Part shown: positions 6,226 to 10,665 of the stretch, piece after piece
Position numbering within the stretch: position 1 is the stretch's first letter
Layout: every line of letters starts with the position of its first letter
Assembly (NCBI GenBank): GCA_947258735.1
Contig: CAMYJJ010000084.1
Location: forward strand, 1-10,665
Source: Thermodesulfovibrionia bacterium
GTDB taxonomy: Bacteria; Nitrospirota; Thermodesulfovibrionia; UBA6902
Direction: 5' to 3'
Length of the DNA: 10,665 nucleotides
Notes under the pieces: model-generated
What the model was told of the DNA's origin: nothing
The model's input: only the letters and a program-made list of their open reading frames with translations
The model's database searches: none
Position numbers and translations under genes: made by a program

Positions 6226-6720
6226 CTATCTGTTCAGTTCTCTTCTTAAAGCGCCTGCCTGCTGGTAAATGAATTCATCTGCTTCACCTGGATAACTGTA
6301 CCCATTCGGTCTGACAAAGACAGGGGCATCTTTTACCTGCCTGACATACACTGCATCATAATCTGATAACCAGATATTTATATAGTTGAGAAGTCTTAAC
6401 AGTTCATCAGGAATCTCTTCCAGCAGGTGGGTGTTTTCCATGATCACCTTTTTTATTTCAACGAAATTCGGGTGCCAGATTGTTTTTTCTATGAACTCAC
6501 GGTCTTCATTTGTTGCATCATCCTTGAAATAGTGATCAAATTCCTGTCCATTGATTTTTACCAGGGACTCAAGGGGCGAGTAAACGAGTTTGAGCCGCTG
6601 CCTTTTACTCGACAGGCAGGCCCTTTTATTCTCTAAATAGGTAGTAATCAGGTAAAAACCACATCCGCCTGCTATAAAACCAAGCAGTCCTGCCATGATT
6701 GCTGTTGAAGCGCTGGTCAT
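6226..6720 (-). CDS. Unrecognised membrane-anchored protein, 164 residues
   Basis: I do not recognise a family. From the ATG at 6720 the protein has a glycine-rich hydrophobic segment at about residues 8-27 (IMAGLLGFIAGGCGFYLITT), then basic residues (KRACLSSKRQR) and a soluble region of about 120 residues that should be cytoplasmic. That region is rich in Trp, Tyr and acidic residues, with a leucine-rich stretch HLLEEIPDELLRLLNYINIW (98-117) that could be helical. GGAGGG at 6728-6733 sits 7 bases before this ATG; an upstream ATG at 6735 overlaps that site, so I rejected it. The gene has its own promoter (6828-6856). It follows purN on the same strand but is not tightly linked. Codon use looks like its neighbours. 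Real gene: likely; function: unknown. Confidence 0.8.
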   Translation of the reverse strand: MTSASTAIMAGLLGFIAGGCGFYLITTYLENKRACLSSKRQRLKLVYSPLESLVKINGQEFDHYFKDDATNEDREFIEKTIWHPNFVEIKKVIMENTHLLEEIPDELLRLLNYINIWLSDYDAVYVRQVKDAPVFVRPNGYSYPGEADEFIYQQAGALRRELNR

Positions 6721-6727
6721 CTGTCTT

Positions 6728-6733
6728 CCCTCC
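6728..6733 (-). promoter_or_regulatory. Ribosome binding site GGAGGG that sets the start at 6720
   Basis: GGAGGG on the minus strand is 7 bases from the ATG at 6720. The in-frame ATG at 6735 directly abuts this site and has no Shine-Dalgarno of its own, so the longer form is unlikely. Confidence 0.7.
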
Positions 6734-6827
6734 ATTATTAACTAATGAAAAAATTGATATACATTAATGACAGACATCATTTTAAACAAGTAATATTTTA
6801 AGAAGAGTCAGAGCTTACGTCTGTAAC

Positions 6828-6856
6828 ATAGTACAAAATACATGCGTTACTGTCAA
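6828..6856 (-). promoter_or_regulatory. sigma70-type promoter for the membrane-anchored protein gene
   Basis: On the minus strand, TTGACA (6856-6851) is a perfect -35 box, followed after exactly 17 bases by TACTAT (6833-6828), a 4-of-6 match to the -10 box. It lies in the 164-bp gap after purN and would give a leader of about 100 bases, so the gene at 6226-6720 can be expressed independently of purN. I see no intrinsic terminator in this gap. Confidence 0.6.
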
Positions 6857-6899
6857 ATTGAATTGTCCCGAATAACTCATAATGAATTATAGGTAGATA

Positions 6900-7559
6900 T
6901 TAATTATCCTGTATTGGAGGATTTAGAAGAGACCGGTCTTCTCTGTGTCCGTTGATAATGACTTTGCGTCCATCAACTGTTATTCTGTCTTCAGCGAAAA
7001 GCCTGATGGCATAAGGGAAAATGATATGCTCTTTTCTGAGTATTCTCTCTGATAATGAGTCTTCTGTGTCATCGTGGTATGCAGGGACAGCGGCCTGCAT
7101 AATGATGGGGCCCGTGTCCACTCCTTCATCTACAAAATGCACGGTACAGCCGGCAATTTTCACTCCATAGTCAGCAGCCTGTTTCTGACCATGCAGACCG
7201 GGAAAAGAGGGAAGCAGGGCAGGGTGGATATTCATTATTCTATTGGGAAACCTGTCTATCAGTGCCTTGCCGACGACTCTCATGAATCCAGCAAGCACAA
7301 CCAGCCCCACGCCTCGTTTAATAAGTTCATCAGCGATATGAGCGTAATAGGATGTTTTGTCAGGAAAATCAGCCGGGACAAGAACAAGTGATGCAATATT
7401 ATGCTTTCTGCAGCGTTCTATTGCATAGGCATCAGGATTGTCTGATATTAATACTGACATATCGGCCCGTATATGACCGGATTCGATATTATCAATAATT
7501 GATTGAAAATTAGAACCTCTGCCAGATGCAAGAACACCAATTTTTAACAGATCAGACAT
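6900..7559 (-). CDS. purN: PurN, phosphoribosylglycinamide formyltransferase
   Basis: Transfers a formyl group from 10-formyltetrahydrofolate to GAR to make FGAR, the third step of de novo purine synthesis, in the cytosol. It has 219 residues (family about 190-215). Motifs: phosphate-binding GVLASGRGSN (8-17), AGFMRVVG (90-97), catalytic N110 and H112 in NIHPALLPSF, and catalytic D148 in HFVDEGVDTGP. I chose the ATG at 7559 over a longer in-frame ORF from 7595. It gives the family N-terminus (MSDLLKIGVLASG), has GAGG at 7568-7571 (8-base spacing), and overlaps the purM stop by 8 bases as ATGTCTGA. That overlap implies translational coupling with PurM, two steps later in the pathway. Confidence 0.95.
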   Translation of the reverse strand: MSDLLKIGVLASGRGSNFQSIIDNIESGHIRADMSVLISDNPDAYAIERCRKHNIASLVLVPADFPDKTSYYAHIADELIKRGVGLVVLAGFMRVVGKALIDRFPNRIMNIHPALLPSFPGLHGQKQAADYGVKIAGCTVHFVDEGVDTGPIIMQAAVPAYHDDTEDSLSERILRKEHIIFPYAIRLFAEDRITVDGRKVIINGHREDRSLLNPPIQDN

Positions 7560-8586
7560 ACTCAACGCCTCGTCTGCCTTTTCCAACACTTCCAATCAGA
7601 TAAGGGGTCTCTCCAAGACGCTTCAGTTTTTTCATGATCTTTTCTGCATCCGTCTTTCCGACTACCAGTACCATACCGATGCCCATATTAAAGGTTTTGA
7701 ACATCTCAGCGTCACTTACAGATCCCAGAGACTGAATTAATGTAAAAATGGTATTCACCTGCCAGCTCTGCCTTTCTATAAAAAACCCGAGTCCGGGTTT
7801 TTCCGGCAGGATGCGTGGAAGGTTTTCTGTCAGACCTCCTCCTGTGATATGGGCAATGCCTTTTATAGTATGATGCTGTAATAATTTCAATACGGACCTT
7901 ACATATATCCGGGTAGGCTTCAGTAATTCCTCACCGATCGAACATCCCAGTTCCTTTATTTTTTTCTTTGGGCTGTATTTCTTCAGATCAAAGAACAGCT
8001 TTCTTACCAGTGAATAGCCATTACTGTGTATTCCGCTTGACGCAAGGCCAATTAAGAGGTCACCTTTTTTTATTTTCCTGCCGGTGATTATATCCTTTTT
8101 ATCAACTACACCCACAGAAAAACCGGACAGGTCATATTCGCCTTTATCATAAAAGCCCGGCATCTCAGCGGTCTCACCGCCGATTAAAGAACAGTCTGCT
8201 TCTATACAGCCGTCTGCAATACCCTTAATAACATCTGAAGCCTGTGCGGTCGATAATCTGCCCGAGGCAAAGTAATCAAGAAAGAACAACGGCCTGGCCC
8301 CGCTTGTCAGGATGTCATTCACGCACATTGCCACCAGGTCTATACCGACGGTATCATGCCTGTTGAGCATAAATGCTATTTTAAGTTTTGTACCGACACC
8401 GTCAGTGCTGCTCACCAGTACAGGGTCCCTGTATTTCCTTGTATCCAGTTTACAGAATGCACCGAATGAACCAAGGTCATTCATAACATACGGTTTAAAT
8501 GTGGATCTGGCCATAGGTTTGATTATGTCAACCAGCCTGTTTCCCTTATTAATGTCTACCCCGGCTTTTTTATATGTCAGTTTCAT
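7552..8586 (-). CDS. purM: PurM, phosphoribosylformylglycinamidine cyclo-ligase (AIR synthetase)
   Basis: ATP-dependent ring closure of FGAM to aminoimidazole ribonucleotide, the fifth step of purine synthesis, as a cytosolic dimer. The start at 8586 gives 344 residues, the family length, and a standard N-terminus (MKLTYKKAGVDINKGN). An in-frame ORF reaches back to 8679 inside rnc, but AAGG at 8593-8596, 6 bases before this ATG, and family length favour 8586. Motifs: GVDINKGNRLVD (9-20), ATP-binding DPVLVSSTDGVGTKLKIA (54-71), GIDLVAMCVNDI (81-92), GGETAEMPG (136-144), ASSGIHSNGYSLVR (182-195) and HITGGGLTENLPR (246-258). It overlaps the rnc end by 17 bases and purN by 8. Confidence 0.96.
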   Translation of the reverse strand: MKLTYKKAGVDINKGNRLVDIIKPMARSTFKPYVMNDLGSFGAFCKLDTRKYRDPVLVSSTDGVGTKLKIAFMLNRHDTVGIDLVAMCVNDILTSGARPLFFLDYFASGRLSTAQASDVIKGIADGCIEADCSLIGGETAEMPGFYDKGEYDLSGFSVGVVDKKDIITGRKIKKGDLLIGLASSGIHSNGYSLVRKLFFDLKKYSPKKKIKELGCSIGEELLKPTRIYVRSVLKLLQHHTIKGIAHITGGGLTENLPRILPEKPGLGFFIERQSWQVNTIFTLIQSLGSVSDAEMFKTFNMGIGMVLVVGKTDAEKIMKKLKRLGETPYLIGSVGKGRRGVEYV

Positions 8587-9292
8587 CAGTAGCCTTAATT
8601 TGATTGAGTCCGGCTTCAGCAGCTTTCTGCGCTGCAGCTTTCTTGGTTTTTCCTTTTCCTGATCCGATAAAGTCATCATTAATATAAACTTTTACTTCAA
8701 ACGTCTTTTTATGCTCTGGGCCTTCTTCCTTGTGAGTGACGTACCTGGGTAATACACCATGCCGGGCCTGTGCGACTTCCTGCAGTCGTGTCTTAAAATC
8801 AAAAACAAAATTATTTGATGCCAGATCATCCATTTTTGCCACAAGATGACCAAGTACAAAATCCCGTGCGTTTTTATAACCGCTATCCATATAAATCGCA
8901 GCGAGTATGGCCTCAAAGGCATTTGCCAGAAGGGAACGTTTCTTTCGTCCCCCTGTTATTTCTTCACCTTTGCCAAGGTGAAGATAGGAACCCAGATCGA
9001 GGGTGGCGGCAGTATCGGCCAAAGATGACTCCTGAACAACATATGCCTTCATTCTGGACAGATCAGCCTCGGTATGGTCTGAGAATGTTTTATAAAGATA
9101 TTCACTAACGATCAATTCGAGCACCGCATCTCCGAGGAATTCCATTCTCTCATTAAAAGATATATTTTTTTTCTGCTGTTCATGTGCAAAGGATTTGTGA
9201 GTGAGGGCTTCTTTTAATAGAGACTTTTTCCTGAATTGATAGTCAAGAGACTCTTCAAGACTGGACAAATCGTTTGATGAGGATGCATGCAT
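8570..9292 (-). CDS. rnc: Ribonuclease III
   Basis: Cleaves double-stranded RNA in rRNA processing and mRNA turnover. It has 240 residues: an N-terminal endonuclease domain (about 10-155) and a C-terminal dsRNA-binding domain (about 164-234). The signature ERMEFLGDAVLEL (48-60) supplies the metal-site acids E48, E51 and D55. The second acidic cluster reads ANAFEAILAAIY (123-134): E127 matches the essential E. coli E117, but N124 takes the place of D114. That exchange is seen in other bacterial enzymes, to my recollection, and should be tolerated. The dsRBD ends with GSGKGKTKKAAAQKAAEAGL. I chose the ATG at 9292 (GGTGG 5 bases before) over an in-frame TTG at 9310. It overlaps fabF by 38 bases, so coupling is likely. 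Confidence 0.95.
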   Translation of the reverse strand: MHASSSNDLSSLEESLDYQFRKKSLLKEALTHKSFAHEQQKKNISFNERMEFLGDAVLELIVSEYLYKTFSDHTEADLSRMKAYVVQESSLADTAATLDLGSYLHLGKGEEITGGRKKRSLLANAFEAILAAIYMDSGYKNARDFVLGHLVAKMDDLASNNFVFDFKTRLQEVAQARHGVLPRYVTHKEEGPEHKKTFEVKVYINDDFIGSGKGKTKKAAAQKAAEAGLNQIKATDETDI

Positions 9293-10502
9293 TGGTTCCA
9301 CCAAATCCAAAAGAGTTGGACATCGCTATATTAATATCAAGTTCTCTTGCTTTATTGGGTACATAATCAAGATCGCATTCAGTGTCAGGGTTATCAAGAT
9401 TTATGGTTGGAGGTACTATCCCATTCATTATGCTTAATGCGCAAAATCCGGCTTCAACACCGCCGGAAGCTCCGAGGAGGTGCCCTATCATTGACTTTGT
9501 TGAACTGACGCAAAGTTTGTAGGCATGATTGTCAAACACGTTTTTGATAGCAGATGTCTCGAGTTCGTCACCATATTTAGTAGATGTCCCATGCGCATTA
9601 ATATAGTCCACCTCTTCAGGGTGTATGCCGGCATCCAGCAATGTTGATGTCATGCATCTGGCAGCCCCCTCTCCGTTCGGGGCAGGGCTGGTGATGTGAT
9701 ACGCATCTGAATTCAGTCCATATCCGATAATTTCAGCATAGATGTTAGCGCCCCTGTCCAGAGCACTTTCAAGCTCCTCAATAACAAGAATGCCTGCTCC
9801 TTCTCCCATGACAAAACCGTCCCGGTCCCGGTCAAAAGGTCTGCTGGCCTTTTCAGGTTCATCATTTCTTGTTGACAGTGCCTTCATTGATGTAAAGCCT
9901 GCGATACCCAGAGGTGTGATCACCGCTTCATTGCCTCCGCATATCATTGCATCTGCTGCGCCTCTCTGAATGAGCTTAAATGCATCTCCTATAGAATGAG
10001 TGCCGGATGCGCAAGCAGTTGCAACAGCAGAATTTGGACCTTTGACACCAAAGCGTATCGATATATGACCCGATGTCAGATTGATGATGGTCATGGGGAT
10101 GAAAAAAGGCGAGACCCTTCGGGGACCTTTTTTCAGGAGAATCTGTTCATATCGCTCAATAGCAGGCAGGCCTCCGACACCGGCTCCAACAATTACCCCT
10201 ATTCTTTCTGCATTGCTTTCAGTAACTCTAAGACCTGAATCCTCCATGGCCATAGCAGCAGCAGCAAGCCCAAAATGGATAAACCGGTCCATTTTCTTCT
10301 GCTCTTTTGTTTCTATAAAGTCATCTATTTCAAAGTCAGTAACTTCTGCTGCTATTTTGCAGGGAGAGGATTCCGGATCAAACAGGGTAATTTTGTTTAT
10401 AGCGGACCGGCCCTCCAGCAGACCTCTCCATGACTTTTCATTACCAGTCCCCAGGGGTGTCAAAAGCCCCACCCCGGTTATTACCACTCTTCTCTGTTTC
10501 AT
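9255..10502 (-). CDS. fabF: FabF, 3-oxoacyl-ACP synthase II
   Basis: Condenses malonyl-ACP with acyl-ACP to elongate fatty acids (type II synthesis, cytosol). It has 415 residues, the family length. Active-site residues of the Cys-His-His KAS class are present: C164 in TACASGTHSIGDA, H304 in NAHGTST, K336 in SSTKSMIGH and H341, with the closing loop SFGFGGTNA (397-405). The N-terminus KQRRVVITGVGLLTPLG is typical. The ATG at 10502 lies 23 bases after the acpP stop; I see no good Shine-Dalgarno, so translation may depend on acpP. Its partner acyl carrier protein is encoded immediately upstream. The 3' end overlaps rnc. Confidence 0.97.
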   Translation of the reverse strand: MKQRRVVITGVGLLTPLGTGNEKSWRGLLEGRSAINKITLFDPESSPCKIAAEVTDFEIDDFIETKEQKKMDRFIHFGLAAAAMAMEDSGLRVTESNAERIGVIVGAGVGGLPAIERYEQILLKKGPRRVSPFFIPMTIINLTSGHISIRFGVKGPNSAVATACASGTHSIGDAFKLIQRGAADAMICGGNEAVITPLGIAGFTSMKALSTRNDEPEKASRPFDRDRDGFVMGEGAGILVIEELESALDRGANIYAEIIGYGLNSDAYHITSPAPNGEGAARCMTSTLLDAGIHPEEVDYINAHGTSTKYGDELETSAIKNVFDNHAYKLCVSSTKSMIGHLLGASGGVEAGFCALSIMNGIVPPTINLDNPDTECDLDYVPNKARELDINIAMSNSFGFGGTNACILIKRFVQS

Positions 10503-10525
10503 GATGTTATAAAGATGAGAAAGTC

Positions 10526-10665
10526 TTAACTTCCTGATTTTTCTTCAATATATTTTGTAGCGTCCTGGACTTTTAGGATTTTCTCGGCATCTTCATCCGG
10601 GATCTCCACATTAAACGCTTCTTCAAAGGCCATTACCAGTTCAACGGTATCAAGAGAATCTGCTC
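10526..10665 (-). CDS. acpP: Acyl carrier protein, N-terminus cut by window
   Basis: Carries growing acyl chains on a 4'-phosphopantetheine arm for FabF and the other fatty acid enzymes. Only the last 45 residues are in the window, beginning [15 protein letters not shown]. The Ser of DSL is the pantetheine attachment site. [19 protein letters not shown] is the conserved helix III/IV region, and the protein ends EEKSGS then TAA (10528-10526). About 33 N-terminal residues, and whatever precedes the gene, lie outside. The order acpP-fabF-rnc is common in bacteria. Confidence 0.94.
   Translation of the reverse strand, partial: ADSLDTVELVMAFEEAFNVEIPDEDAEKILKVQDATKYIEEKSGS

Noticed and set aside
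7560..7595. Longer in-frame purN N-terminus
   Set aside because: The extra 12 residues overlap purM, and the ATG at 7559 gives the usual N-terminus and coupling overlap.
8587..8679. Longer in-frame purM N-terminus
   Set aside because: The extra 31 residues lie within the rnc dsRBD coding region. The start at 8586 has a Shine-Dalgarno, gives the standard PurM N-terminus and the normal length.

Overview
The window looks like chromosomal DNA of a moderate-GC bacterium, probably an anaerobic Gram-negative-type lineage such as Nitrospirota or a deltaproteobacterial group. That placement is an inference from gene order, protein style and the kinds of short repeats present, and it is weak. All genes except one are on the minus strand.

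Positions 1-5039 (minus) hold a branched-chain amino acid ABC importer in the order livK-livH-livM-livG-livF: binding lipoprotein, two permeases, two ATPases. livF is cut by the window start. A strong sigma70-type promoter (5121-5149) lies upstream of livK. Three of the four gene junctions are filled with repeat-derived DNA: opposed 7-bp repeat tracts between livK and livH, an 11-unit 7-bp array between livH and livM, and a double-hairpin GTCATTCC-type element between livM and livG. At the last junction the first 17 bases of livG also occur exactly 200 bp upstream, fused to the livM stop codon as ATGA. This looks like the remains of an ancestral overlapping livM/livG junction. The only junction free of repeats, livG/livF, is a normal short overlap with a Shine-Dalgarno sequence.

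Positions 5040-5275 separate livK from the divergent plus-strand gene and carry two copies of a GGGACAC...GTGTCCC palindrome. Positions 5276-6214 (plus) encode a UDP-glucuronate decarboxylase-like sugar-nucleotide enzyme. It converges on a small unrecognised membrane-anchored protein (6226-6720, minus), which has its own promoter at 6828-6856.

Positions 6900-10665 (minus) are a compact housekeeping run, acpP-fabF-rnc-purM-purN: acyl carrier protein (cut by the window end), beta-ketoacyl-ACP synthase II, RNase III, and two purine biosynthesis enzymes. fabF/rnc, rnc/purM and purM/purN all overlap, so the run is very likely one transcript with translational coupling.

I see no CRISPR array, RNA gene, transposase, phage gene or defence system. 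The unusual content is the repeat invasion of the liv operon rather than a new protein system.
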